64,000 bases of DNA, taken from positions 4,728,381-4,792,380 of the forward strand of contig NC_037646.1 in NCBI RefSeq assembly GCF_003254395.2, in the 5' to 3' direction. Below the pieces are notes generated by a model, which ran no database searches, was not told the origin of the DNA, and saw only the letters and a program-made list of their open reading frames with translations. Origin of the DNA: Apis mellifera. Lineage: Eukaryota; Arthropoda; Insecta; Hymenoptera; Apidae. A program made the position numbers and the translations under genes. Numbering within the stretch: the stretch's first letter is position 1; every line of letters starts with the position of its first letter. Below, one piece after another: positions 13,612-25,170 of this stretch.

Positions 13612-15384
13612 AATCCAGCATAACCTAACTTAACTTTTTTGTTCGCATTTGCATCTCCAGGTTCAGTGAGATCACCGATTGTGTTACTTTTCCCACTGGT
13701 GGAAATTTTAATCCTTTCATTATTTTTCCCTCGCTGTTTCCACGAGGAGAATCATTCTCGTACGTTTCCTTCGAAATTCTTCCAAGTAATCGAGTAAAAT
13801 TTAGGAATAAAGGGGCCATAGGATTCCATTTTCCACGATTTGACTTATTCGTCGAGCCCGACCGGGACCGAGCTTTCGGTTGCCACTTAGTGAAAATCGA
13901 ATTACGCGCCTTTCACCTTGCACCTCGCCGCCAGGAAATGAGCTTCCAGCTTCTTGGGGGATGAACGTTTTCTCCAAGTTTCGACGTTTCCTCGATCGTT
14001 CTTGCTCTTATTTTTTCGCGGCGTCGAGGGGCAAAGAGAAAACTTGGAGAACCTCGTTGAACGATGATTATTGTATTTCGATTCGACAAGGGTCGGTGGA
14101 TTCCGTTTGTTTTGAAATTATTCCTTGTATTTTTATGGACTGTTCTTCGACGATTGATATCGAAAAATTTTGTTGCAACTATTTGGGAGACGAAGAATGA
14201 CGTAAAAGATGGATAAAGAAATGTTTAAATATTTCGAAAGAGCTTTCTAAATTAAGGGAAAAAATGTGGATTCTCGAATACTTTGATTAGCAAATGTTAA
14301 AGGTTTGTTTCATCCACAATATTTATTCATAAATTTCACACGAAGAACAAATTTAAGGAGTTTTTATTTAAATCGATTTCGAAACAATCCAATTTAATAT
14401 CGAAACAAATTTCTTTGAGCCATTTTCCGCTACACTTACGTGTACACTCGTTGTATACTCGGTAAAGACTAATCAAAAGCAATCGCGCAGCGCCGGTAAA
14501 GTTAAATATTTAATGTTTCCAAACCACTTTGCGCTACATATTTCAAAACTACAAAACATCGTACGAGTGCGGAGGTTATTTAATTATTTCAACGCTTTAT
14601 CTCTTCCACTTCTTTCGTGCCAATTAAATAATATTGTTTTCATAACATTGAACGTAATAATCATTTTCAATTCTCGCTGGCAATTGTCACTGTTTACTCT
14701 AACAATTATATCGATTACAATATTTTCGATTCGAACACGTACAAACGATATTTTCTATATTTTATAAATTATTTTTTTTTTAAATTAAATTCTTTGATTT
14801 GTTCTTCGATTGTGCTAAATAAAAATTACTAATAATTTCATAAGAAAGAGATGAGCACATATGAGATTCTATTTGGAGAAACGAGATAAACCTCTTAAAC
14901 CTGTTTAAACTCTTTAACTCGCGTGAATAATCTCTTATTTGCAAAAGAATTTGTCTCGCTCAATTTATTTTTCTACTAATTTCATATTACGTGTAATTGT
15001 TTCAATTTTTAATTAATATTGCAAAGTGATTAAGAAAAGATATTTCTGTGATAAAATTTTGAATTTTTGAGGAAAAAAAAATATTGAATATCTTGTTCGG
15101 TGAACCTCATTTTGACCAATATCCGGTGTTAAAAGTCAATTAACCATGGCACGTTGGTGAAACATAAAAATTCTTCAGTTTCCCGCGCGGAAAGTTACAC
15201 TTTTCGTTCAGCTAGTCCGGAAGTTAGCTAGCCTTTCTGTACTTTCATTACCGCTAAGATTAATCTACAGTTGAACTTTGTTCATTAATGCGAGATCATA
15301 AAAGTTTGACCGATTTTCATCTTGCAGCGACCAACGGATCAAAGAGTGCTTTAATTTCATTCTACACTTTTCGTTGATACATGC

Positions 15385-15416
15385 AAAAAAAAAAAAAAAA
15401 AAAAAGGAAAAAAAAA
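15385..15416. repeat. Long A-run
   Basis: A run of 21 A is followed by GG and nine more A. It could be the tail of an old retroposed sequence or simple slippage. I see no recognisable retroposon body or target-site duplication beside it. Confidence 0.85.
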
Positions 15417-16628
15417 CTCGATGCATAACTCGAGAGCGAGAGCATTTTATTTTGCATGATTTATTTTATGGATCATTCACATTGAAACCGAAATCGTGTG
15501 TGTACTTTATGAAACTATACTTTGGATTCGATGAATCTTTTATTTGTTAATGAAAAATCAATGTGATAGCTATTATCGCGTCGAGAATGGAAAGAGTGTT
15601 GTATAGAAAAAGAAAAATCGATAGAAAATTGTTCAACGTTTCGAAAATTCGCGTTGGAATTGCAAGCTTCGGATTGTAGAATTTTTAAAGGAAGAATTTC
15701 CCTTCGATATTGATTTATGTTAATTCGACGAAGCGAAGATTGCACGTGTATGCGTAGAATTATAATTATCATTGATAAGAATTATCGGAAATTTTAAAAC
15801 GTTAGATTTAATCGTCCATTACGATTTCATTTTTTTACAATCTTTTGAAAATGTTGTAAATACTCATGTTGAAATGTTTGCGGTGAAAATAGCTTTTGGG
15901 TTTTTTTTTTGAAAAAAAGAAATTCGAAAAAGTATATATTTATTAAAAATATAAAATTCTCTGGTTCTTATTTGAAAGTAAATGTCCGAATAAATATTTA
16001 TTCTTTTAAAATAAACAAATAATAGCCATATTTATTAGTTTATCTTCCAACATTTTCGATTCTCTTATTTATATACGATTGAAATTTAAATTCAGATACG
16101 ATGTAAGTATTCACTTTGAATTATTCACTCAATTTTTTTGATGTTACTATTAGATTGATACGTGAGTGTGAAATATCATTTTTTTTTATAATTATTTATT
16201 TATTTTATGCTTTAACGTATACAATTAATCTTGGAAGTAATGGTGTTCTACTAAAATGTATGAGATATCGACTCAGTACCGATACAATTGGTCTACAAGA
16301 GATACGCAAATTACATTGTCTAATATAGTAATAAATTATCTCCCCAGTGTATACTTAGATGCATAGAATACGTGTTACAACATCGATATTTTATGTAAAT
16401 GTGCAATAAAATGATTTCCTATTAGCCATTGGTATCGTATATTTCGAAGAAATAGGAAATAATTGCATATATAAAATATTGCTTTTCGATTTATTAAAAA
16501 AATTTATAAAATTATCCTGAATGCAAAAAAATATAAGGAATGTAGAACAAAAGATAAAAACCATATCAAACCACCAAAATTAAACATCTATCATGATATA
16601 TCTTCGTGTAATTCAATTAAATTCTATT

Positions 16629-17297
16629 AAAATTAGAAAAACTTTGAACCGTTATATCTTCGATGATAATAACTTCCGGTCAACGAGTAACGATTATAAG
16701 AAGCGTGGAATCTCACCCTTTAAAACACTTTTTTATTTATCCCGATACGACTTCCCGTTCCCGAGATATCATCGTGTAAAACAAATATAATTTTTGATCG
16801 TTTACTTTAAACCCCATATTCCTATTGAAATTAGGAAAAATTTAAATTGATGTAACTCCGAAGATAACGATTTCTTATCAATGGGTGAACGATCATTAGA
16901 AGCGTGGAATCTTTCTCTTTAAAACGCCTTTTCGTTTATTTCGATACGACTTCCGGTTCCCGAGATATCGTCGTGTAAAGGAAAGAATAATTTTTAATCG
17001 TTTACTAACGCTATCTTTGTCGCTTATTCGGATCTCTCGCTCGCACCTTGTCTCACTGACCTATCCCAAATCCTAGACAAGTGACAGACGCGATTCCTGG
17101 AAAAACGTAGTACGCACTTTCAAGAAAAATAGATCACTAGATGGCGCCACCATTCAGATTCTCTATTGTCTTAAATGCTATGAACACTTTACATTCTTAT
17201 ATCTCGGCAACAAATTGAGATATCGGGATGAATCAAAAAGGGATTTCAATGGTGTAATTTACTGCATTTTTTGAATGGATTTTGATGAGAAAATTTT
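16629..17297 (+). repeat. Dispersed 669-bp repeat, copy A
   Basis: This segment aligns without a net length change to 38781-39449 (constant offset of 22,152 bases), with roughly nine in ten bases the same by eye. Inside it, two diverged monomers are offset by about 198 bp. Both contain GAAGCGTGGAATCT and the block CGATACGACTTCC followed by a CGAGATATC(A/G)TCGTGTAAA tail. After the monomers comes a CTCF-like site, then TTATATCTCGGCAAC, a partly inverted echo of the monomer tail. I see no terminal inverted repeats, coding capacity or target-site duplication. It is an unclassified, non-autonomous-looking interspersed element lying about 4 kb upstream of the putative promoter. Confidence 0.85.
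17134..17150 (+). promoter_or_regulatory. CTCF-like motif in repeat copy A
   Basis: TCACTAGATGGCGCCAC matches the CTCF core pattern closely. The motif lies in a 30-base stretch that is identical between the two repeat copies, while the bases just downstream differ heavily. It has the same orientation as in copy B. Alternative readers of the ATGGC core include Pho/YY1-like factors. Function is inferred. Confidence 0.45.
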
Positions 17298-20200
17298 TGA
17301 TATATGTTCACGATTTTGACGTGAAAAATTGATGAAATTTCATTCGTTTATTTGACATTTCAAATGATTACAATAGTTGATTGCCATGATTTAAAGTTTC
17401 CTCGCATCAAGTCGTTTTTTTTAGCAATGCGGTTAACTCGGTATGTCCGAGATTGAGATTTCTTTGAAAAAAACTTTTCATTCGCGAGAAGTTTTATTCT
17501 ATTAAAACTTTTATTAGTTCGCGGAGGGAAAATTTGATACGGATGTTGAACAATTTATAATTTTGATCTATTTTTAGCTGCTATGAGTATAACGGGAAAT
17601 TGTAAATAGTAAAACATAAGTTGCGGATAAAGAAAGATATAAAAGTATAAAACGTATATTGAAAAAGGAAATACAATGTGATTTTTTTTTTATTTCATTT
17701 TTTGTTGATACGTAATTTCAGTTTATCATATTAATGATATCGTTCGAGATTAGTATTAACTGAGAGCAAACACTGTTTTTCAAATATTTTTAATCAGAGC
17801 AATTTTAATTCCGCATTGTATTCCATTTTTTTTTTTTTTCGTTAATTTTATACATTTCTATATCATTTTTATCCTCTGAAATTTTTTTTGGTTAAATTCT
17901 ATATAAAGGGAGATTGTTATTTTTATACCGGATTCCTGCAGGTAAAATTGTCACGTTATTATTATTGCGTGTTAAAAGCTTTAATGAAATTACAAAATAA
18001 ATTGTTTCAGATAAATCTTTTTTCGGATAAATTTTGAATACTTATTGATAGATTATAATAAAATAACACGTTTTATTATTAAAAATCAAAACTTACTTCG
18101 TGGTTTCCCGTTGAAATTTATAATATCGTTTGAAATAATAAAACAATTAGAACCGATGGCCACACGATAGAATTCATCAAGATTTTATTTGATCAACGTT
18201 GAAAGCTAATTCTCTTAGAAAACGTATTTAATGCGCGGGTTTTCTCATTGACTGCGGAATGTTTAATGTATGATGCCTTTCTATCTGAAATTCTGAGGAA
18301 GCACGCTGAATTTAGATCCACCGATAGATCTTAAAATGTCTGCACCTAAGATAAGAGTTTTCTCGACGAGGACCACTTTTTTTTTCCCCCCCTCTCCTCC
18401 CTCTTTATCCTTCCAATGCGAAATGTTATCTCGCGTGCTTTTATTACAGCATTCTCTCCACGTAAACCTCAAAGCTCAAAGAATTTCCTGGCAATCATGC
18501 TTGAAAGATGCATTAACATTCTTGTGATCTTTAAATTTTTAACTGTTGCATAAAACAAAATGAAATAAACCAATACCGGCAAATTTTCTCACATCCATCT
18601 CTTATCTTGGAATATTTATACCAGAAGAGTTATATATTTTATAATTTCTAATTTTTCCATATAATAAAATCTTGATAAGTTATATGAATATTAATTATAT
18701 CTTGAGTATACGTGATTTATTTCTGTTCCATTAGAAAAATTTGATAAATCTATTTTTCCTATATACGTTTTCTGCAATCGTAATGTTATTTTCTATTATC
18801 ACAAACGTTCAGAGAATTATTGACATAACTAATTAATATCAACATTATTTACAACAATTACCTGTATAGAACGATAAATTGCTTTTCGAAGGGTCGCATA
18901 TTGAACGTACGTGAAAAGCAGAAATATAGTTGGATTACACAACATAAATGTAACGCCTCATTAACAATTTTTACTTTTACATTTCACTTTTGAAGTTTTT
19001 CCTTTCCATATGTATCAAAATGAACTCGGCTCCTGAAAATTAAATTTCAATTAAAACGAGAAATGGCAATTTGATGCAATTGTGTTTAATATCCTCAAAA
19101 TTCACGTGTCATAATACTTTTAAAACGTAACTATGTATCTTTTTTTCTTTCTTTCTTTTTCTGACGTTTATTAATCTTATAATAATATTTTCACACATAA
19201 TTTTATATCAATTCTCGAAGATTTGGTATTTAAAGAAAAAAATAGCTTCGATTACAAATTCTTATCATCCTTAATACTGCGATAAAATTGTAATTATATA
19301 AAAAAAAATATACACATACCATTTTTTGAAAGAATAACTTATCATTTTCTATCGGTCCAAATTCCAAACAGATGAGGGACGAGCGCGTGACAGAAACTAC
19401 CCCGACTTGAATTCGCCGATCGAGGCGAGCGCTGGATGGGTGGGAAAAGGGGTTAAGCACGGAGGCAGGCAGGGAAAAGCCGGCGGATGAGTTGGAAAAC
19501 ACGTCTCGCATCCGGTGCCGTCACCTTGAAACCATCTCTTACCGGTTTACGAGGCCACCCCCTCCGCGAAACTTTCGCTACACTCGCACTCAAAGTCATT
19601 CTTCGAAATAGCGCGATGCAGAGAGGTGTAATGTCTGTTACACGAATACGAGGGGAGGGGGGGTTTATGACCTGCACTACTTCGCATCCCGCGATCCCGA
19701 AAGACGTGAAACGTTTAAACTCTTCCTGAAAAACCTTTTTCGAATGACTTTCGACCTCGGCGAAAAGAAAAAAGGTAGCGATTTTTCAGAATCACGAATC
19801 CTTTAATTCCATTTTAACGAAGATCGAACAAGTTTTTTTTAGTAAATTTAATTAAGATACAATTTATTAATAATTGGTATTTAGATTTATTGATTCATTG
19901 ATTATCAAAATTGAGTTATGTCATAGTTGCATGGATGGTTATTTGGAAACATTGTGTGTCGTCGACGATAGTTTGGAACTAATAGCTAATGGATGTAACA
20001 ATAGTCGATGCTTATTTAGGTAACGAATAACAATAATCATGTTATGTAAATGGAATGGAAGTGAAGTAGAGTTAATTTTGGTTGAAATTGGGTCAAAGAC
20101 CCAGATTGTTCGAGGATAGAACTCCTTCTCTAGAACGTTTCCCCATTTTTTCTTCTCTTCTTCTGCAGATTAGAATACACAGGATTACGATTTTGATTTT

Positions 20201-21186
20201 CTAATTCATTTCTTTTTTTACTTTTAATTTAGATGAACAACAGAATGTACATGAATGTACAAGAAGCGATTTGAAATTGGATCCTTGTAATTTTCTCTTA
20301 TTCCATAATTGATTTGATCTTGAAACGAAGGGAATCGATGATTGATAAGATATTGATTGACTTGATCGATAGTCTGTTAAAAGAAAAAAAAAAAAAAAAG
20401 AAATCCTGTGCAAATTTTCCCGATCTGAATCACGAATCTAATCTAACCATCCGACAGGGAAAAATCCTTCTGGTCGATCGACCGAGGAAGTGATTCCGTG
20501 ATATTTTTATTCGCCGATATAAGTTGGAAGGCTTGATCGAAATCGTGAGACCCCGATTCCTTTGAACGTGGATAAAATTAATAAAACGAAATTAAGATCA
20601 GAACGAAAATATTAATGGCGTATTCGTTGTCGAGCAGGTAACTTAATCTCAATTTAATCCGATACGATAAATTCTCGTATAATTATAAAGATACCGTATT
20701 TCGTTCTGCTGAAATTAAATTGAATATATACTCGCAAAAGTAGAAGAAACAATGTCCTGAAACAATGTTCAAAATCATTTGATGCACGATTCAATTTTTC
20801 AAATCCATAATAATAATAATGCAATAATTGCAATAATTAATTTTGTTACCCAACGTTAGAATCGAGTGAAATTATTAAATTTCAAACCTAAAAACTTCTA
20901 TTTGTTACAAATTTCAGTTCAATCCTTCGTACGTGATACTTGCAATACATTACTCCACCAAAATAATTAATATTATTAATATCGGTACGCGAAAGTTGGG
21001 AATTGCACATCAACTTCCATTTCCAAATATTTATCTCCTCGTTCGCAAATCTTCACTCCAACACTTGCAATCACCGTCGAATCACTCCGCCCCGTCCCGA
21101 AATAATTAATTCCTCCCCCCTCTTGAAACGGTAACACGGCCGAAAACGATCAAAACCGCATCGATCACGCGAAACCCGATCCGCGC
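17298..21186. other. Gene-free DNA just upstream of the promoter
   Basis: AT-rich sequence with no supportable gene. A CpG-rich patch lies at about 19,370-19,720, and homopolymer T or A runs occur near 17,828, 18,370 and 20,383. The last 150 bases before the TATA box turn CpG-rich (repeated CGATCACG-like words), as expected at a promoter edge. Confidence 0.55.
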
Positions 21187-21193
21187 TATATAA
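21187..21193 (+). promoter_or_regulatory. TATA box of putative promoter
   Basis: TATATAA stands in a CpG-rich block, ahead of the signal-peptide exon and on the same strand. An initiator-like GCATCG at about 21,211-21,216 follows at roughly the right distance, and an AGACA word at 21,241 resembles a downstream element, off by one base from the ideal spacing. TATA plus CpG-rich leader plus signal-peptide ATG plus splice donor makes a coherent 5' gene end. The true start site is not shown by sequence alone. Confidence 0.45.
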
Positions 21194-21393
21194 CCGACGC
21201 TCCGAAGCGAGCATCGTGGCGGGATCGTGTGTCCGTGAGGAGACAGGTTGGAGCGGCGGCGTCTATCAATCCTAAGGGGAAGTTTCGCGGTTGGATTCCT
21301 TGGGGCAGTGGTGGAACCCGTGTCTACGTGTGTTTCTCGCTATCCTGGGGAAGCGTGTCTTTCGTACGAGGAAGGCGGGTCCAAGGGTTCGCG

Positions 21394-21411
21394 ATGGCGG
21401 AGGGCACGTGA
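21394..21411 (+). other. Upstream ORF 1 (5 codons)
   Basis: ATGGCGGAGGGCACGTGA encodes MAEGT. The ATG has G at -3 and G at +4, a favourable initiation context and better than that of the main ATG. It could reduce translation of the downstream frame if the transcript includes it. Confidence 0.35.
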
Positions 21412-21425
21412 GCCCCGACGGGCGC

Positions 21426-21653
21426 ATGCGAACCAACCCTAAAGCTTACGGCAATCGAGAAAGGATCCCTCTCTCTCTCTCTCTCTCTTGCTCGCTCGCT
21501 CGTTCAGCGCCATCCACTCTCTCTCTCGCTCGAGCCTCGCCGCTGCCTCGACCCGTTCTAGCCCCCTCGCGTGCCAGTCTGCACCGAGATTCCGGCGCGA
21601 ATCGTCCTTTATTCGTCGCGGCGTCACGCCAACTCCTAGATGGATGTTGCTGA
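21426..21653 (+). other. Upstream ORF 2 (75 codons, overlaps main start)
   Basis: The frame opens with ATG at 21,426 (MRTNPKAYGNRER...), crosses the (CT)n tract as Leu-Ser repeats and stops at 21,653, ten bases past the first base of the signal-peptide ATG in another frame. Its composition mirrors the simple repeat, so it is unlikely to encode a conserved protein. If retained in the mRNA, it would make the main start depend on leaky scanning. Confidence 0.35.
21469..21489. repeat. (CT)n tract in leader
   Basis: A pure CT dinucleotide run inside the putative 5' leader. On the opposite strand it is a GA repeat of the kind bound by GAGA-type factors in insects. That role is an inference. Confidence 0.85.
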
Positions 21654-21722
21654 ACCGCGTTCTCGTGTCAGCGATTTGCATCGTCGCGCGATTCCTCGCG
21701 GTCTGTCCAGCCTTCGTGGAAG
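21644..21722 (+). CDS. First coding exon: signal peptide of an unidentified secreted or membrane protein
   Basis: ATG at 21,644 opens a frame of 26 codons plus one base before a splice donor. The peptide starts MLLNR, continues with a hydrophobic core (VLVSAICIVARFLAVC) and ends PAFVE, the usual n-, h- and c-region layout of a cleavable signal peptide. Read past the donor, the frame hits a stop within two codons, which supports splicing there. The exon exits in phase 1, the phase common between signal peptides and Ig, FN3, EGF or similar extracellular modules. The frame has no upstream in-frame ATG back to a stop at 21,440, so this ATG is the start. A competing ATG at 21,640 opens another frame (MDVAEPRSRV) with no hydrophobic segment. 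The -3 base of both is T. The downstream exons, and hence the family, are not identified. The long intron would fit a neuronal or developmental surface protein, but that is a guess. Confidence 0.6.
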
Positions 21723-21728
21723 GTCAGT
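21723..21728 (+). other. Splice donor
   Basis: AG|GTCAGT follows the signal-peptide exon. It matches the metazoan donor consensus (AG|GTRAGT) except for C at +3. The signal-peptide reading frame closes immediately afterwards. Confidence 0.6.
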
Positions 21729-21867
21729 GATGAAATCTCGTTCGAAACGTGTCATTTTTTAAAAAGAAAGAAGGAAAGAAAGAAAAAGGAAAGGGATATC
21801 ACAGGATTTTACTTTTTACAACTGATTCCGTTCGAGTGGCACGTGTAATTCGGTATATAGTAGAGTA

Positions 21868-21913
21868 TATGTGTGTGTGCGTGCGTGTGTGTGTGCGTGG
21901 GTGTGTGTGTGTG
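21868..21913. repeat. (GT)n repeat near the splice donor
   Basis: Alternating GT/GC run with a few interruptions, about 145 bases inside the putative intron. Alternating purine-pyrimidine tracts of this kind can adopt Z-DNA. Tracts close to donors can also affect splicing. Both points are general knowledge, not shown here. Confidence 0.85.
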
Positions 21914-23629
21914 GAACGCGGTCGTTGACGTGCCTAGGAGCGAGAATCTACGTATTTTTTCGTGAACGTAGTAGTTTGAAAGATGTGATCGAGTTTTTTT
22001 TTTGAAGTTTCATCGTGTTCTGTGACACATCGTAGAGATTTGTTAGAACTGGGGTATATTTCGATCGTGTTCTTCTCGTGTGTCGTGAAATGTGAATTCC
22101 TCTTCGTTCTCATCGATTTCGTTACTAATGAAAATCATCGAGATTCGAGGATTTGCCACGCAAAAGGATTACTAAGGTCTCGACTTAGTTTGGACTTAGT
22201 GCATTGAATTCGGACGTGACGCAGGGGAAACAGTGTTTCAGGGGGTGGAGATGGATATCACGGTGTTGTTGTTCACCTGTGTTTTTTTCACCAACGAGGC
22301 GTGCAACGACAACACGCGTTTGAACGCATATTTAACGCGGCCCGACAGAGACGGTCTTTGATGGGTACAGCTATTTCCATGCGGTAAATTAGGATAATTT
22401 GTTCCCGCGTTTCACACTCGTCCGTTTTTTATTTGTATCCCCACAAACCTGTACGGCCAGTGAGATGTAATAATTACGCGAGCTTTTCAATTTGCCTGAA
22501 AACATCTCTCGACGTTCGTTGCGGAATAAATCCTGCAGTTCTCATTTGATCACTGCTTCGTTTAATCTGGAAATGAGAATAATTCTTTATGGGAGAAACG
22601 TTCGACGAATGTTTTAAAAAATTTAAACAATATTTTTATACAAAATTAACTTGAACGAGTTAGAAGAGTATTTTCTGATTCTTCAAGAAGTTATCAAATC
22701 GTCTTACCAATCGTGAAAAGGCACGGAGAAAATAAATAATTCAAAACATAATAATTTTATCATTTCCACAGTGATTGTAAAGAATATTGGAAGAAAAATT
22801 TTGCTGTCAAAATTGATCTCTAATCCTTCTTAATTTTTTCCTTAAATTTTATTTTTCAGTGACATTCAAAGAGATTATTTTTGAGAACCACCTGTGTGAT
22901 TTGGACCATTAATATTTTTTAAAACAAATATATACAGATAAAATTACCTTTTATGCATCAAAGATATATCCTAGCGAGAAGCAGGCTGTATAAATTACAT
23001 ATGTTATTTTTAAATTTGTACGAGATACTCGATACGTTTTTCTTGCATCTTAATCATTGATCGACGTACATTTCTTCTTTAATATTCTTCCCAGATCTTT
23101 CATCTTGAGCGATGTGAATTTTTAAATATCCTCATAATTTGAAATTCAAATCGATTCCTCCATTTATATTTATACGAAGAGACTCGATTCCTCGAATGAA
23201 AATAAAAATTTTTATTCGACAATTTTATGAATGGAGCCGTAAATAATATTTTCAAAAATGCAATTGCAAATGAAATTGAAATTAACGATACACGAGTCTT
23301 CGTAAACGTAACATATTCTTCCTTTCGATCTAAAAGAAACATTCTTGCTATATTCACAATGCATTAAATTCCTGTCTCTTCTGCTAGGATCATTTGCATA
23401 TTATTTTACCTTCGTTTAAAAAAATCGATATTAAAATCAGGATACAGCACAGTTATTTTTATTTCGTTCGATTTAGAATCATTAAACGTGTAAATGATCC
23501 GGGAAATATTATCTTCTCGTTAAGAACAAGTTAGTTTGCGTTCGATATTACATAGCAATACGATCCCTTGGCAAACTTCGTTGCTATACTATCACGAGAC
23601 ATGCAGACTGTTACACGCCGGATATCTCA

Positions 23630-25170
23630 CTCGTGGTGAGAAGGGATATCTCTGAAAGGGTGCTGGCTCCACGAGACTTTCCTCTCGTCGACGCGCGATT
23701 ATCCCCCGATATCACGCTGCATTATTTATCCGCCCCCATAAAACCGTCGAATTTTCGGGAAGGCGAGAAACCCTCTCCCTCGGTGGAAGGCAAGGAAACT
23801 TTTGTCCGTTATCCACCGGGTTCCGCCCTCCGACAATAAGAAATGGAACGGAGGAGGCGACTGGCTGCGAAGCTTCCACCTTTTTCATCGTCCCTTTCCT
23901 TCTTCTTTTTCTTCTTCTTCTTCTTCTTCTTCTTCTTTCCTCCCTCGACCCATGCTCCCCTACTTTATTCGAGCAACTTCCCCGCAAGAACCGGAAATCT
24001 GTTCGCGCCGGTTGCCAAAAAATCGCTGGCATCGTAACGACGCTCATTTAATTTCGGGCCAACAAATGCTACTGAATGTATCTTCCATGCCAATGTTCTT
24101 TTTCTAGCTTATTGTTCGAGTTTCAATGCGTGCAACGACGATGCATTTTTTTTTTCTTCTTCTTCTTTTCTTTTCTCTGCGGAACGATTAAGTCAATCGA
24201 TAAATCGACGTGAGTTGAATCGAAAGGGGATGAAAGAAGAGCGTTGATATCTGATGGTTATTCTAATTTTTTTTTTTTCTTTTTGGATGTATGTGCGGGA
24301 TTTAGACAAAATGCCTGTTTCGGACTAATGACCGATGCATCCAATATAAAAAGATATCGTCGTTGAATATTTCATTATATTTTTTAATTAATTGTATTGG
24401 TCAATAATTGAATACAGGATCGTAATGCTGTATTTAAATGGGAAGAAATTAACGAAGGAAAATTAATAATTATTAGAACAGGATACAAATCGTGTAAAGA
24501 AAGACTACTTACCTTTTAAAAATACATCAATACCTTGTATAAATACTTAACTCGCTCGCCAACTTTATTAAGGGCGTGGATACTACCCTCGTGTATTTTT
24601 TAACGATCAAAGAATCCAATTCTATCCCTTCAATCTCCTCTATCGATCCCTCTAAAGCTACGCCCTCGCGTGAAAGGAAGGAGAAAAAAGGAAAACCCTA
24701 TCAACTCACTCGAAAAATTCCGCCAATTACATCTCATCCCGAAACCCGTGCATAAACTAGCGATTCGAGCTAAGACCCTCGTCGAATTAATGCGAATACT
24801 TTCCCCGGCAGATTCTTGCCGATAAACCACCTTTTAGCGAGCGCGCCCAGCGTTATATCGCCGCCATAAATTCCCTACACTTCTTCCACCGTGTGCCATC
24901 TTCTTTGGTAATAAGCTATCGTATAAAGTGTGTCCCATACCTATCTTCGTCCCTGCTCTCACTTCGAGTAAACAGGCGCTCGATACTTTCCTCCCCCGAG
25001 GAGGTTGCTGGAGCAGGAGAAGAAGGAGAAGGGGGAGCGGGTTGTGTTCCACCGATAACCGACAAATTTTTTACTGTGGGCGCTCGAAGAGAAAATCCGA
25101 GAGGGAGGCCACGCAACGATTTTTAAAGCGAGGCTCCCCGAATTCCGCCCCGTAAATCTGTGCAGGGGAG
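23630..25170. promoter_or_regulatory. CpG-rich intronic block (possible regulatory region)
   Basis: Two islands (about 23.63-24.06 and 24.55-25.17 kb) are richer in G+C and CpG than their surroundings and contain C-rich and G-rich words. They carry no conserved frame. They could be enhancers or alternative promoters of the long-intron gene. Composition is the only support. Confidence 0.2.
23891..23946. repeat. Polypyrimidine (TTC)n tract
   Basis: A nearly pure pyrimidine run of about 56 bases centred on TTC repeats. On the other strand it is GAA repeats. The open frames across it (poly-Ser/Phe or poly-Arg) are products of the repeat and not genes. The tract has the mirror symmetry needed for triplex DNA. 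Confidence 0.9.

Larger units (their letters stand above)
9461..16628. other. Gene-free upstream DNA with a CpG-rich patch
   Basis: No gene is supported. CpG-rich patches lie at about 9,490-9,960 and 12,730-13,250; the rest is AT-rich. Separately listed features in this block are a CTCF-like site, a GC-rich hairpin, an (AT)n(GT)n microsatellite and a long A-run. The paired open frames on both strands at 12.8-13.2 kb lie over the CpG-rich patch, where stop codons are rarer, and show no family resemblance. Confidence 0.55.
21213..21643 (+). other. Putative 5' untranslated leader
   Basis: Inferred leader between an initiator-like site and the start codon. It is CpG-rich and contains a (CT)n tract at about 21,469-21,489, followed by CTCG repeats. 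It holds at least two upstream ATGs (21,394 and 21,426) and a third, out-of-frame ATG at 21,640. An unspliced leader of this form would repress translation, so the transcript may start further downstream or the leader may be spliced. On the minus strand, 21505-21519 reads GAGTGGATGGCGCTG, a weaker CTCF-like match. Confidence 0.4.

Noticed and set aside
16593..16790. Frame IRKTLNRYIFD... open in both dispersed repeat copies
   Set aside because: It covers only the first monomer, differences between copies include replacements as well as silent changes, and it does not continue in the second monomer. Likely chance openness of a repeat.
21248..21442. Additional frames through the leader (VERRRLSILRG... 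and others)
   Set aside because: They begin at non-ATG codons and have no hydrophobic or domain features; the signal-peptide frame with the donor explains the region better.
23712..24107. Poly-Arg, poly-Ser and poly-Phe frames
   Set aside because: They are translations of the (TTC)n tract in different frames.
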